This document shows, piece after piece, positions 1 through 8,652 of a stretch of DNA of 64,000 bases. Within the stretch, counting starts at the first letter, position 1, and each line of letters starts with the position of its first letter. Source of the stretch: CAZQVN01 sp964596775. Lineage in GTDB: Bacteria; Eisenbacteria; RBG-16-71-46; JABDJR01; JAWXBZ01. Made by a program: the position numbers and the translations under genes. The notes beneath the pieces are model-generated. The model was not told the origin of the DNA, made no database searches, and was given only the letters and a program-made list of their open reading frames with translations. The DNA is taken from NCBI GenBank assembly GCA_964596775.1, contig CAZQVN010000004.1, positions 1 to 64,000 of the forward strand, in the 5' to 3' direction.

Positions 1-124
1 AAGCGAAAAACGTCCCCCGAGGAGGAGGACGACGTCCGGACCGCAGAAGCACGTGAGCCGAAAAGCGAAAAACGTCCCCCGAGGAGGAGAACGATGTCCG
101 GACCGCCAGAAGCACGTGAGCCGA
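1..124 (+). repeat. Tandem arms of a dispersed repeat element
   Basis: Two head-to-tail units of about 62-63 bp (about 1-60 and 61-124), each running from an AAAAGCGAAAAACGTCCCCC start through a GAGGAGGAG purine tract to CAGAAGCACGTGAGCCG. The same unit occurs twice in reverse orientation at 53286-53409, and a diverged version occurs at 21402-21515. The left window edge cuts the element, so its core probably lies upstream. The second unit ends 38 bp before the first glycosyltransferase start. A purine-rich tract followed by ATG at 94 gives a short open frame inside the unit, but I regard it as non-coding. Confidence 0.85.
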
Positions 125-162
125 CAAGACGAACTCCACATCCCTGCGCTAGAATCGCCGCG

Positions 163-1188
163 ATGAACCCTTCCCCGACCTCCATCCTCGCGTTCCGCAA
201 CGGCTCCATCGGCAACACGCTCGTGGCCGTTCCGGCGCTGCGCGCCCTGCATCACCGCTTTCCCGACGCGCGCATCTCCGTGGTCGTGGACAACGTCGGC
301 GCGGAACTGCTCCGCCCCTGCCCGTGGATCGCTGAACTCATCACCTACGACAAGCGCGGGCGTGACCGCGGCGCCGGCGGCTGGCTCCGGCTCGTGGCGC
401 GGCTGCGCGCCCGGCGACCCTCCCACGCGGTGCTGTTCAAGCGCTTCTTCCGTAACGGCCTGCTGGCCCGCCTGTCCGGGGCGCCGGTGCGGGCGGGGTT
501 CGTCACGAACGGGAGCGCCCCGTTTCTGAACGTCACGATCCCCTACGACGAGGACACGAGCATCACCCGGCTCAATCTACGGCTGGCCGCCCGCATCGGC
601 GCCGGGCACGCCGCGGAGCCGGAGGCCGAGGACGATGCGACGCCGCAGATGTGGCTGACCGACGAGGACCGCCGCGGCGCCGACGCGTGGCGGGCCGAGC
701 ACGGACTCGCCGGCGCTCCGCTCGTGGCCGCGCACTACGGCGGGCTGTCGACGCCGCCGACGTTCCTGTCCGCCGGGGCGTTCGGATCGCTCGCGCGGGC
801 CATGGCCGGCCGCGATCGTCGCGTGGTGCTGCTCGGGGCCGGCGACCGCGAGGAAGCGTGGGCGCGCCAGGTCGCCGCGACCTGCCCCGGCGCGGTCCGC
901 GGCACCGGCCTGCCGCTGCGGACGGCCGCGGCACTCATCGCGGGCGCCGACCTCTTCGTCGGCTTCAACTCCGGCCCGGCGCACATGGCCGCCGCGGTGG
1001 GCACGCCGGCGCGCATCGTATTCCGGCCGGGTCCGGAGGCGCAACGGGAAATCACGAAATGGCTCCCGGTGACCGCCGCCGCGCAGGCACTCGTCCCGCC
1101 CGACGCCGGGGACGCGGCGGCACTGGACGCCTGGATCGCCGACGCCGCGGCGACCGCCGGCGTCGAAGCGCCGGGCTTCGCCCGATGA
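163..1188 (+). CDS. Glycosyltransferase family 9 (heptosyltransferase-like)
   Basis: A 341-residue GT9 protein, the family of ADP-heptose:LPS heptosyltransferases that build the inner core of lipopolysaccharide at the cytoplasmic face of the inner membrane. The N-terminal Rossmann half has the phosphate-loop-like GSIGNTLVAVPALRAL (about residues 12-27), and the C-terminal half carries the family signature GPAHMAAAVGTP (about 291-302). The frame is open back to 94, inside the repeat; I chose ATG 163 because homology starts with SILAFRNGSIGN. The stop overlaps the next start by 4 bp (ATGA), indicating translational coupling with the GT2 gene. The true sugar donor cannot be read from the sequence; ADP-heptose is a family default only. 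Confidence 0.88.
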   Translation: MNPSPTSILAFRNGSIGNTLVAVPALRALHHRFPDARISVVVDNVGAELLRPCPWIAELITYDKRGRDRGAGGWLRLVARLRARRPSHAVLFKRFFRNGLLARLSGAPVRAGFVTNGSAPFLNVTIPYDEDTSITRLNLRLAARIGAGHAAEPEAEDDATPQMWLTDEDRRGADAWRAEHGLAGAPLVAAHYGGLSTPPTFLSAGAFGSLARAMAGRDRRVVLLGAGDREEAWARQVAATCPGAVRGTGLPLRTAAALIAGADLFVGFNSGPAHMAAAVGTPARIVFRPGPEAQREITKWLPVTAAAQALVPPDAGDAAALDAWIADAAATAGVEAPGFAR

Positions 1189-2162
1189 CGCGCCCCGTCA
1201 TCGGAGTCGTCATCCCGCATCACGGCGGACGGGACATCCTCCGCGAGGCGGTCGAGGCGCTCGTCTCCGCGCCGCTTCCGGAGCACGACCTCGACATCGT
1301 CGTGGTCGACAACGCGTCCACCGACGGGAGCCGCGACATGCTGGCAGCGGAGTTTCCGGCCGTTCGCGTCATCGCCAACGCCGACAACCGCGGCTTCACG
1401 CCGGCGATCAACCAGGGGGTGGGCGCCACCCGCGGCGCGTGGGCGCTGCTGCTCAACAACGACGTGACGCTTCCCGCCGGCGACCTCGCGAAGATGATCG
1501 CCGCGGCGGAAACGGGGCCGGACACGCTCGGCGGCGTCCAGCCGCTGCTCGTCCAGACGGACGCTCCCGACCAGGTGGACAGCGCCGGGATCGGCGTCCG
1601 CAGCCGTTTCCGCACGCACGACATGCTCATGGGCCAGCCGGCGGCGCGCGCGCCGCGGGAGATCACGGACATCTGGGGATGCTGCGCCGGTTGTTTCCTC
1701 GTCCGCCGCGCCGCGTTCGAGGAGGCCGGCGGTTTCGACGAGGAGTTCTATGCCGAGCTCGACGACGTGGACTTTGCGTTCCGGGCCCGCTGGCTGGGCT
1801 GGGACTTCCGGCTGGTTCCGGCCGCGCGGGCGCGCCACCGCCGTCGTCCGAACGCGCCGCGCACCGGCGCGCGGAAACTTCTCTGGGTGCATCGCAACGG
1901 GCTGTGGATCGCGATGAAGGACCTGCCCGGCGGCTCGTCGTGGCGGCATCTCGCCTACCGCGCGCAGCGCGACCTCCTCATGACGCCGCACTACCTGAAG
2001 CGCGGCCAGGCCGGCGTGATGGCCCGCTCCTGGCGCGAGGCGCTGGCCGCCTGGCCGGGGATGGCCCGGAAGCGGCGCGACCTCCTGTCGCGCGCCCGGC
2101 GCACCGCGGCCGAGATGCGCGCCGACCTCGCGCGTTTCGCCGGGATCGAGGAGTCGTGGTGA
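1185..2162 (+). CDS. Glycosyltransferase family 2
   Basis: A 325-residue GT-A fold transferase. The nucleotide-binding start VIGVVIPHHGG is followed by VVVDNASTDGS (about 42-52), the NADNRGFTPAINQG region, and the LLNNDVTLPAGD segment holding the metal/UDP-binding acidic motif (about 88-99). The GGFDEEFYAELDDVDFAFRA block near 182-201 is typical of rhamnosyltransferase-like GT2 enzymes. The start overlaps the upstream GT9 stop by 4 bp. Together with GT9 and a second GT2 it probably assembles a cell-surface polysaccharide or LPS core. Acceptor and donor are unknown. Confidence 0.9.
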   Translation: MTRPVIGVVIPHHGGRDILREAVEALVSAPLPEHDLDIVVVDNASTDGSRDMLAAEFPAVRVIANADNRGFTPAINQGVGATRGAWALLLNNDVTLPAGDLAKMIAAAETGPDTLGGVQPLLVQTDAPDQVDSAGIGVRSRFRTHDMLMGQPAARAPREITDIWGCCAGCFLVRRAAFEEAGGFDEEFYAELDDVDFAFRARWLGWDFRLVPAARARHRRRPNAPRTGARKLLWVHRNGLWIAMKDLPGGSSWRHLAYRAQRDLLMTPHYLKRGQAGVMARSWREALAAWPGMARKRRDLLSRARRTAAEMRADLARFAGIEESW

Positions 2163-2167
2163 GCGCG

Positions 2168-2245
2168 ATGAAGCGGTGGGCGCGCGATGCATGGCGCCGC
2201 GCCGCAGGCCCGGGCGCGCTCCGTCGACGCGGGGAGTCTTCATGA
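2168..2245 (+). CDS. Possible 25-residue linker ORF between GT2 genes
   Basis: A 25-codon open frame starting MKRWARDAWRRAAG fills the 79-bp gap between the two GT2 genes. It starts 5 bp after one stop and its own stop overlaps the next start in an ATGA arrangement, so its translation would couple the two flanking genes. It is Arg-rich, has no recognisable domain and may simply be a coupling leader or the stub of a lost gene. Coding status is uncertain. Confidence 0.25.
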   Translation: MKRWARDAWRRAAGPGALRRRGESS

Positions 2246-3138
2246 CCTCCCCGGCAACGGGCCTGGCCATCCCCGCGTGGCGGAACGTGGACGGACTGCG
2301 CGCCAATCTGGCCGCGGTGGCGCGCGTCGTGCCCGCGCTCCTCGAGCGCACCGCCGTCGTGGACGACAGCGGCGACGGTCGCGTGGCGGCGGCACTGTCC
2401 TCCGAGTTTCCCGCGGTGCGGTTCCTCGTCAACGCCGCCAACCGGGGGTTCGGCGCCTCGGCCACCGCCGCGGTGCTGGCCGCCCCCGCGGACATCGTGA
2501 TCCTGCTCAACGACGACGCGGAGCTCGTCGTCGACCCCGTTCCGGCGGTGACGGAGGCGTTCGCGAAGCCGGATCTGTTTGCCGCCACGTTCCGCTCGCT
2601 CCGCGCCGACGGCAGCTTCCGCGAAGGCGCCAAGCGGGTGACCTGGCCGCTCGGATTCCCGCGGGTTCTGCACAACTCCGCCGACCAGCGGCCGGCGCGC
2701 AACGGCGAGGCCCCCTCCGACTACGCGGTGGGCGGGCACGCCGCGTTCCACCGGGAGCGCTTCGCCGCGCTGGGCGGCTTCGACCCTCTGTTCGAGCCGT
2801 TCTACTGGGAAGACGTGGACCTGGCGTTCCGCGCCGCCGCCCGCGGCTGGCGCACGATCTACCTCGAGGAGTGCGTGGTCCGCCACGCCGGCGAAAGCGC
2901 CATCCGGAGCGCCAACGACGCGGCGCGGATCGCCGAGATCACGCTGCGGAACCGGATTCTCTTTGCCTGGCGGCACGGCCGGGGCCTGGCCCGCGCGGCG
3001 CTGCCCCTCTCACTGGCCTGGCAGGGCGCCGCCGCCCGCCTGCGCGGGGATCAGGGTTTCGCGCGCGCGCTCGCGGCGGCCAGCATCTCCCGCGCTTCCG
3101 CCGCAACCACGCCCGGAGTCAATCCGTCCGGGCGATGA
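2242..3138 (+). CDS. Glycosyltransferase family 2
   Basis: A 298-residue GT2 enzyme. It has the DDSGDG nucleotide-binding turn (about 33-38), NAANRGFGASATAAV (about 59-73), the metal-binding LLNDDAEL motif (about 86-93), and GGFDPLFEPFYWEDVDLAFR (about 176-195) with the conserved ED before the acceptor helix. A GGGGAG ribosome-binding site lies 5 bp before ATG 2242. It is third in the glycosyltransferase cluster. Its last 88 bp overlap the 3-prime end of the convergent GT9 gene, so the C-terminal Ala/Ser-rich tail may be non-essential or the true stop region diverged. Sugar specificity is unknown. Confidence 0.87.
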   Translation: MTSPATGLAIPAWRNVDGLRANLAAVARVVPALLERTAVVDDSGDGRVAAALSSEFPAVRFLVNAANRGFGASATAAVLAAPADIVILLNDDAELVVDPVPAVTEAFAKPDLFAATFRSLRADGSFREGAKRVTWPLGFPRVLHNSADQRPARNGEAPSDYAVGGHAAFHRERFAALGGFDPLFEPFYWEDVDLAFRAAARGWRTIYLEECVVRHAGESAIRSANDAARIAEITLRNRILFAWRHGRGLARAALPLSLAWQGAAARLRGDQGFARALAAASISRASAATTPGVNPSGR

Positions 3139-4136
3139 AGCACCCGGTGTTCCGGGCCGCGCGGCCCGAACACCATGTCGTTGCCGTGCACGAAGAGCGC
3201 CAGCGTGGGAGTGCCCACCGCCGCCGCGAGGTGCATCGGTCCGGTGTCGCCGGCGATCACGACATCACAGAGCGACAGCCCGGCCGCGAACAGGCGGAGC
3301 GGCAGCCGCGGGGCGATCGCCGCCGCGTCGGAGGGGATCGCCGCGACGATCGCCTCCTCCCCGGGGCCGTGGAAGACCACGCAGCGGGTGCGCGGATCGC
3401 CGCCGAGGTCGCGCAGGACTTCGATGAATCTCTCGACCGGCCAGCGCTTGGCGCCGCGACCTCCCGGGTGCACCCCGATCAACCGCGTTCCGTCGAACGG
3501 AATGCCGGCCTCCGTCATCCGGCGGCGGGCTTCGGCGCGCTCGTCGTCACCGATCGGAAACGACAGCCCGCGGTTCTCCGCCTCCGGGATCACCAGGCGA
3601 ATGAGGTCCAGGTACACGTCGGTGAGGTGCGCGTGCACGCCGGGCGGTAGCGTGAGCCCCACGTTCAGCATCCGGTGCGCCGGTCCCTCCAGGTAGCCGA
3701 GCCGCCACCGCGCCCCGGTGGCGTAGACGAGGAGCGCCGACGTCAGCGAAAAGTGATGCGGGTGGCTCGCGTCGATGGCCAGGTCGTAGCGGTTCTTCCG
3801 GATGCGGCGCGCCAGGGGCACGATGCCGAACGGATTGCGCACGAGCGCCCGCTTGTCGAAGACGACGAGACCGGCGAAGCGCGGGTCGCCGTCGAGAAGC
3901 GGGGCCATCGCTCCCCCGGCCAGGAGATCGAGCCGGGCATCCGGCCAGGCGCGGCGGATCGCGTCGACGAGCGGGGTCAGGAGCACGAGGTTGCCGATCC
4001 GCTCGTCGGGGCGTACGAGGAGGATCCGCCGCACCGCGCCCGGAGGGGGAGGCAGTTCGGGGGGCCCGCCGCGGGGCAGCAGCAGCAGCGGCGCTTCGAG
4101 CAGTTTTTTCCCGGCGCGTTCCCAGCGATTGGCCAT
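3051..4136 (-). CDS. Glycosyltransferase family 9 (heptosyltransferase-like)
   Basis: A 361-residue second GT9 protein. Family features are ILLVRPDERIGNLVLLTPLVDAI-type N-terminal region (about 38-60), VIGVHPGG-like LIGVHPGGRGAKRWP (about 217-231) and GDTGPMHLAAAVGTPTLALF (about 297-316). It is the last gene of a minus-strand operon: its ATG lies one base after the DUF885 stop, giving almost certain co-transcription. It converges on the GT2 gene with an 88-bp overlap of coding sequence. It probably adds a heptose or related sugar to LPS. The N-terminus has a Pro-rich stretch (about 22-36) that is unusual for the family. Confidence 0.88.
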   Translation of the reverse strand: MANRWERAGKKLLEAPLLLLPRGGPPELPPPPGAVRRILLVRPDERIGNLVLLTPLVDAIRRAWPDARLDLLAGGAMAPLLDGDPRFAGLVVFDKRALVRNPFGIVPLARRIRKNRYDLAIDASHPHHFSLTSALLVYATGARWRLGYLEGPAHRMLNVGLTLPPGVHAHLTDVYLDLIRLVIPEAENRGLSFPIGDDERAEARRRMTEAGIPFDGTRLIGVHPGGRGAKRWPVERFIEVLRDLGGDPRTRCVVFHGPGEEAIVAAIPSDAAAIAPRLPLRLFAAGLSLCDVVIAGDTGPMHLAAAVGTPTLALFVHGNDMVFGPRGPEHRVLHRPDGLTPGVVAAEAREMLAAASARAKP

Positions 4137-4137
4137 G

Positions 4138-6003
4138 TCAGCGGGCGGCGCCGCCCCCGTCCACGCGGTCGTAGTACGCTTCCACGCACTCGCGCAGGAC
4201 CGGCAGGGCCACCGCGCCGTTTTCGAGAACGACGTCGTGGAACGCCTTGATGTCGAAACGGTCCCCGAGCCGGCGGCGCCCCTCCTCGCGAAGCTTGAGG
4301 ATTTCGAGCTGGCCGAGCTTGTAGGCGAGCGCCTGTCCCGGGTTCGTCAGGTAGCGGTCCACCTCGTTGACGATGTTGTTTTCCGCGAGAACCGAATTGT
4401 CGATCATGTAGTCGATGGCCTGCTGCCGCGTCCAGCCCATGGCGTGCAGACCGGTATCGACGACGAGCCGGCAGGAGCGCCAGGCGTCGAACGAAAGCAT
4501 GCCGATCCGGTCGACATCGCCGGAGTAGAGCCCCATCTCGTCGCACAGGCTTTCCGTGTACAACGCCCATCCCTCGATGTAGGCGGTCACGCCGTCGTGC
4601 TTGCGGAACTCGGGGAGTCCGGTCAGCTCCTGCGCGATCGCGATCTGCAGGTGGTGACCGGGGATCGCTTCATGAAACGCCAGCACCTCCGCCTCGTAGC
4701 GGGGCCGCGTTTCCGGCTTCCAGGTGTTGATCATGTACATGCCCGGGCGCGACCCGTCCGCGGCGGGCTGGCGGTAGTAGGCGATCGTGGACTGCGGCGC
4801 CTCGAGGTCGCTCATCCGCCGGACGACGCACTCGGCCTTCGGCAGGACGCCGAACCATCCGGACATGGCCGCCCGGGCGCGGTCCAGCGACTCCCGCGCC
4901 TTCTCCTCCACTTCGTCGGGCGTGGAGAAGTGCATCGCGGGGTCCTCGCGGAGCCTCTTCTGGATGGCCGCCACGTCGCCGGTGCCGAACACCTTCCTTC
5001 CGAGCTCGGACAGGTTCTTCCGGAACCGGGCCACCTGCTCGAGGCCGAGGCGGTGGATCTCCTCCGGCGACATGTCGAGAGACGTGTGCCGGAGCACCTG
5101 TTTCCGGTAGCACTCGTCGCCGCCGGGAAGATTCATGAGGCCGGCCCTGTCCTGCGGGCGCGCCGCCGGAAGGATTTCCGTCCTGAGGCAGTCGCGGTAG
5201 CGCAGGAATGCGGGACGGACGATCGTTGCGATGATCTCGTCGAGGGCGCCGCGCAGTGCCGGTCCGTCGGGATCGGTGTCGAGGAACGCGACCTCGCCCA
5301 GTTTCACCGCGGGCGACCACCGGTCCGCGTCCATCCCGGCCAGGACGTCCAGCTGTTCGATCGTTTTCCGCACCGCGTCGACGCCGTCGGTGCGCCCGCC
5401 GGCCAGGCCGCGCCGGAGGTTGGCGATGTGGGCGTCCATGTACGGGCCCATCGCGCGGCAGCGCGCCAGGAATCGCTCCACGTCCTCGCGCGTTTCGATG
5501 ACGGTGTAGTCGGAGATCGAAAGCAGGCCGACCTGCGGACCGCGGAGCGGGCTGACCACCCATTCCTCCAGGGCGCAGGACAGGACGGCGAGATCGGAGC
5601 CGACGGTTTCGATCAGCATCCCCCGGGTGATCCGGTCCGCGGCGGGGAGCGCGGCCGGGTCGATCTGCCGGGCGCGCGCGATCACCGCCTCGAGTCGTGC
5701 CGAATCCGCGGCGCGCCCCTCGGGCGTGATGTCGCGGAGGCGATCGTCGAACCGGCGGTCGCCGAGCGACGTGGCGGTGGTCGGGTTCGCGCGGAGGTGA
5801 CCTTCCCAGTACCCGGAGCAGAGCGCGGCGAGATCCTCCGCGGGAGATGCGGCCGCGGGCCCGACCCGGAGCAGGCCGCCGAGCAGCAGGAACAGGGCGG
5901 CGCGGATGTTCCGGCCGGAAGCGGACCGGCGCCGCACGGTTGCCGCGGAGGAAGGCGGGAAACACCTCACCGGCGATCCCGGGGCGGTCCGGCGCGGCCT
6001 CAC
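4138..6003 (-). CDS. DUF885 family zinc-peptidase-like exported protein
   Basis: About 621 residues. The C-terminal third holds the DUF885 signature HEAIPGHHLQ, an HExxH-like zinc motif, followed about 30 residues later by the conserved YIEGWALYTESLCDEMG, whose Glu is the presumed third ligand. The family is predicted to be metallopeptidase-like; substrates are unknown. I chose GTG 6003 because it overlaps the upstream stop by 4 bp (GTGA); an ATG at 6030 and a GTG at 5937 are alternatives. The 5937 start would place a good signal peptide (AALFLLLGGLL ... AAAS) right at the N-terminus, so export is likely and the start is uncertain by tens of codons. Confidence 0.85.
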   Translation of the reverse strand: MRPRRTAPGSPVRCFPPSSAATVRRRSASGRNIRAALFLLLGGLLRVGPAAASPAEDLAALCSGYWEGHLRANPTTATSLGDRRFDDRLRDITPEGRAADSARLEAVIARARQIDPAALPAADRITRGMLIETVGSDLAVLSCALEEWVVSPLRGPQVGLLSISDYTVIETREDVERFLARCRAMGPYMDAHIANLRRGLAGGRTDGVDAVRKTIEQLDVLAGMDADRWSPAVKLGEVAFLDTDPDGPALRGALDEIIATIVRPAFLRYRDCLRTEILPAARPQDRAGLMNLPGGDECYRKQVLRHTSLDMSPEEIHRLGLEQVARFRKNLSELGRKVFGTGDVAAIQKRLREDPAMHFSTPDEVEEKARESLDRARAAMSGWFGVLPKAECVVRRMSDLEAPQSTIAYYRQPAADGSRPGMYMINTWKPETRPRYEAEVLAFHEAIPGHHLQIAIAQELTGLPEFRKHDGVTAYIEGWALYTESLCDEMGLYSGDVDRIGMLSFDAWRSCRLVVDTGLHAMGWTRQQAIDYMIDNSVLAENNIVNEVDRYLTNPGQALAYKLGQLEILKLREEGRRRLGDRFDIKAFHDVVLENGAVALPVLRECVEAYYDRVDGGGAAR

Positions 6004-6437
6004 GACATCCCCCGTCGCGGCGGCACCCATACGTACCGGTCCAGGTCCAGCGCTCCGTTTTTCATCACGCGTACTCCTTCCTTTCTGAGCAGCGCCGCCT
6101 GCAGGCCGGGTGCGCCGCCGGCGCGCCTGTCCGTGGAAAAACCGCCGGCCGCGTTCACCACGCGCTGCCAGGGGACGTCGCCCGGGCAGACGGCCATGGC
6201 CCAGCCGACCGCGGCGGCGGAGAGCCGGCGGCCGAGCGCCTCCGAGATGCGGCCGTAGGTGGTGACCCGCCCCTTCGGAACGGCGCGGACGATCCGGTAG
6301 ACCATCTCCCAGGCGGACTCGCCCTTCGCGGCGGCACGCCGCGATCCGCGAGGCGCCGCCGGAGCGTCACCGGCGTTCCGCGCCGCGCCGGCCGCCGGGC
6401 GGGCGGCGCGGCGCCCCCGCGAAACCGGTTTCCTCAT
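6000..6437 (-). CDS. Alkyltransferase-like (ATL) DNA-binding protein
   Basis: A 145-residue protein whose C-terminal 100 residues match the DNA-binding domain of O6-alkylguanine-DNA methyltransferases: helix-turn-helix VPKGRVTTYGRISEALG, then PWQRVVNAAGG where methyltransferases have PCHRVI. Replacement of the acceptor Cys by Trp is the hallmark of ATL proteins, which flip and flag O6-alkylguanine for nucleotide excision repair instead of repairing it. The first 40 or so residues are an Arg/Ala-rich extension, possibly non-specific DNA contact or an over-long start. It overlaps the S9 peptidase stop (ATGA) and the DUF885 start (GTGA), so it sits inside an operon. Confidence 0.85.
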   Translation of the reverse strand: MRKPVSRGRRAARPAAGAARNAGDAPAAPRGSRRAAAKGESAWEMVYRIVRAVPKGRVTTYGRISEALGRRLSAAAVGWAMAVCPGDVPWQRVVNAAGGFSTDRRAGGAPGLQAALLRKEGVRVMKNGALDLDRYVWVPPRRGMS

Positions 6438-8485
6438 TTCAGGTACTTCGCCCACCAGTCGAGGATCGCGTTCAGCCGGTGGAGACGCATGTCCGGCGGG
6501 CCGCTCCGGCTCATGCCGTGGCTGGTGGTCGCCGGGTAGCGGATGTAGCGGCAGGGGATGTTGCGCAGCTTGAGCGCCATGAACACCTGGTCGGCCTGCT
6601 CGATGTTGCAGCGGAGGTCGCCGACGGAGTGGATGATGAGCATCGGCGTCCTGACGTTGCCGAAGTAAGCGAGCGGGCTCATCTCCCAGAGTTTCTCCGG
6701 GCGGTCCCAGGCGTTGCCGGGCCAGTAGCTGTCCGGAGCCTCGACGAAGTCGCTGGAGCCGGACATGCTGACGAGGTTCGCCACGCAGCGGTCGGTGATC
6801 GCCGCCTTGAACGCCCGGGTGTGACCCACGGCCCAGTTCGTCATGTAGCCGCCGTAGCTCCCCCCCATCACCCCCATCCGCTTTGCGTTCACGTGCGGCT
6901 GCGCCTTCATGAACTCGATGACCGCCTCGATGTCCTGCCAGTCCTTGTCCCCCCAGCTTCCCTTGATCGCCGCGCAATGCGCGTGACCGTACCCCTTGCT
7001 GCCGCGGGGATTCGAATAGAAGACGGCGTAACCGGACGCGGCGAGAAGCTGCAGCTCGTGAAAGAACGCCACGCCGTACTGGGCGTGCGGACCGCCGTGG
7101 ATTTCGAGGATCGCCGGGGACTTGCGGGCCTTCGGCCGGATCGACCAGCAGTGCACTTTCGTTCCGTCCGGCGTCCTGATCCAGTGCGACTGCGGCTTCC
7201 GGACTTCGACCTCCTTGAGGAACGGCCCGTTCAGGTCGGTCAGCGCCCGGACGGCAAACCGCTCCTTCTTCGTGTCGGCCACGCAGATTTCCGGCGGCCG
7301 GGTCGGGCCGGCCGACGTCAGCGCCATGAGCGACCCCGAGGCGCTGCAGTTGGACAGCAGGTTTTCGGAAACCCCGGACGTGTGAAACGTGACGGCGCCG
7401 CCGCCCGGTTTCACGGAACAGACGTGCCCTTCGCCGTGCCAGCCGATCCGGAAGTAGATCCTCCGGCTGTCCGGGCTCCACTCGATGACCGCGCCGAACG
7501 AGGCTTCCGCGGCGTCGGACAGGCAGGCGGCCGCCAGGCAGTAGTCCGTCTTTCCGGTCAGGCTCCGGGCCTTGCCGGTGGCGGCATCACAGAGAAACAG
7601 TTCGAGATTGGCCACGTCGTAGGCGCCGCTCTCGCTGACGCGGCTCGCGTAGGCGATCCAGCGCCCGTTCGGCGACCAGCGCACGTTTTCCTTGGGGCCG
7701 TCGGGCAGGCCGGGGATCTCGCGCACCTTTCCCGTCTTCACGTTCAGCCGGTAGATCCGGTCCTTCCACGGCTGGACCATGGCCCGCTTCGTGACGTTCG
7801 AGGAGATCGCGATCTCCTTCGAGTCCGGCGACCAGTCGAACGAGAACATCCCCATCGTGTCCTTGTCGTAGACCCTGCGATGATCTCCGCTTGCCGCGTC
7901 GACGATGTAGAGATGAAAGCGCTGCGCGTTGAAGTAGCCGTCACCGTCCAGCCGGTACCACCAGTCGTCGATGACGCGCGGCGGTTCCGTGCCGCCTTCG
8001 GCCTCGCGCTTCTTCCTGGCCTCCTCCGTCCATTCGGGATCCTGCTCGCGGAACGAAACGGCCAGCATCGACCCGTCCGGCGACCAGCGGAATCCGCCGA
8101 TCGTTCCTTCCGGAAACCGCGTAAGGGCCATGGCCTCGCCGCCGGCGGCCGGGATCGTGAAGATCTGGGCGGCGCCCTTGTCCCGGCCGGAGAGAAACGC
8201 GATCCGTGATCCGTCCGGCGACCAGCGCGGGTGCCCGTCCTTGCCCCCGCTCGTGAACGGAGCGGGGTCGCCGCCGGCGGCGTCCACGCGCCACAGGTTG
8301 GACGCGTAGCTGTTCTTGTCCCCGAACTGCCTGTGCACGAAGACGACGGTCTCCCCGTCCGGGGAGATCCGCGGGTCGGAGGCGAAGACGATCCGGGCCA
8401 GGTCGGCCGCGGTGATCGGGCGCCGGGAGCGGCCCGCTTTCTTCTTCTTTCCCTGAGCGCGTTTTCTGACGGATCTGCCGGGCAT
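6434..8485 (-). CDS. Prolyl oligopeptidase family (S9) acylaminoacyl-peptidase-like
   Basis: A 683-residue serine peptidase. The N-terminal half is a beta-propeller with repeated SPDG motifs (RISPDGETVVF, RWSPDGSRIAF, RWSPDGSMLAV, DWSPDSKEIAI), which gates access by size. The C-terminal alpha/beta-hydrolase domain has nucleophile Ser543 in GGSYGGY, Asp623 in SVGDLR and His656 in TSHG, a complete triad. No signal peptide is visible and the N-terminus is Lys/Arg-rich, suggesting a cytoplasmic enzyme that trims short or N-acylated peptides. It is first in the minus-strand operon with the ATL, DUF885 and GT9 genes. Confidence 0.93.
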   Translation of the reverse strand: MPGRSVRKRAQGKKKKAGRSRRPITAADLARIVFASDPRISPDGETVVFVHRQFGDKNSYASNLWRVDAAGGDPAPFTSGGKDGHPRWSPDGSRIAFLSGRDKGAAQIFTIPAAGGEAMALTRFPEGTIGGFRWSPDGSMLAVSFREQDPEWTEEARKKREAEGGTEPPRVIDDWWYRLDGDGYFNAQRFHLYIVDAASGDHRRVYDKDTMGMFSFDWSPDSKEIAISSNVTKRAMVQPWKDRIYRLNVKTGKVREIPGLPDGPKENVRWSPNGRWIAYASRVSESGAYDVANLELFLCDAATGKARSLTGKTDYCLAAACLSDAAEASFGAVIEWSPDSRRIYFRIGWHGEGHVCSVKPGGGAVTFHTSGVSENLLSNCSASGSLMALTSAGPTRPPEICVADTKKERFAVRALTDLNGPFLKEVEVRKPQSHWIRTPDGTKVHCWSIRPKARKSPAILEIHGGPHAQYGVAFFHELQLLAASGYAVFYSNPRGSKGYGHAHCAAIKGSWGDKDWQDIEAVIEFMKAQPHVNAKRMGVMGGSYGGYMTNWAVGHTRAFKAAITDRCVANLVSMSGSSDFVEAPDSYWPGNAWDRPEKLWEMSPLAYFGNVRTPMLIIHSVGDLRCNIEQADQVFMALKLRNIPCRYIRYPATTSHGMSRSGPPDMRLHRLNAILDWWAKYLK

Positions 8486-8592
8486 TCAACGGCCCCTTTC
8501 GATGCGGATCGGAAGATTGCGAAGTGGAGATGCCGGAAAACCGGCATTGTCCCCTGTCTGCGGTTTCCGGGCAACCCCGGGGAGGATGCGGC

Positions 8593-8625
8593 GCGGCCCG
8601 CCGGCGGGAAGCGCCGGCGGGCCGC
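8593..8625 (-). terminator. GC-rich hairpin after the secreted-protein operon
   Basis: A perfect 14-bp inverted repeat (8593-8606 with 8612-8625) around a 5-nt loop, 28 bp past the stop of the 274-residue FlgD-tagged gene and before the S9 peptidase gene. There is no T-tract, so it is either a Rho-assisted or U-less terminator or an mRNA 3-prime stabiliser. A similar perfect hairpin follows the 1289-residue gene. Confidence 0.55.
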
Positions 8626-8652
8626 TCGGTCGATGATGGTCCTGCCGTTCCG

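Noticed and set aside
1..124. CRISPR array
   Set aside because: Units are contiguous with no unique spacers between identical repeats, and no cas genes are in the window.
94..162. An N-terminal extension of the GT9 protein starting MSGPPEAREP
   Set aside because: It lies inside the repeat element and in part of the arm shared by other loci; GT9 homology begins after the ATG at 163.
735..2702. A 655-codon antisense open frame over the glycosyltransferase genes
   Set aside because: Long antisense frames arise automatically in GC-rich genes; the product is low-complexity and Arg/Ala-rich with no domain, while the sense frames have clear GT signatures. The same applies to similar antisense frames over the S9 peptidase, DUF885, sucA, kinase and secreted-protein genes.
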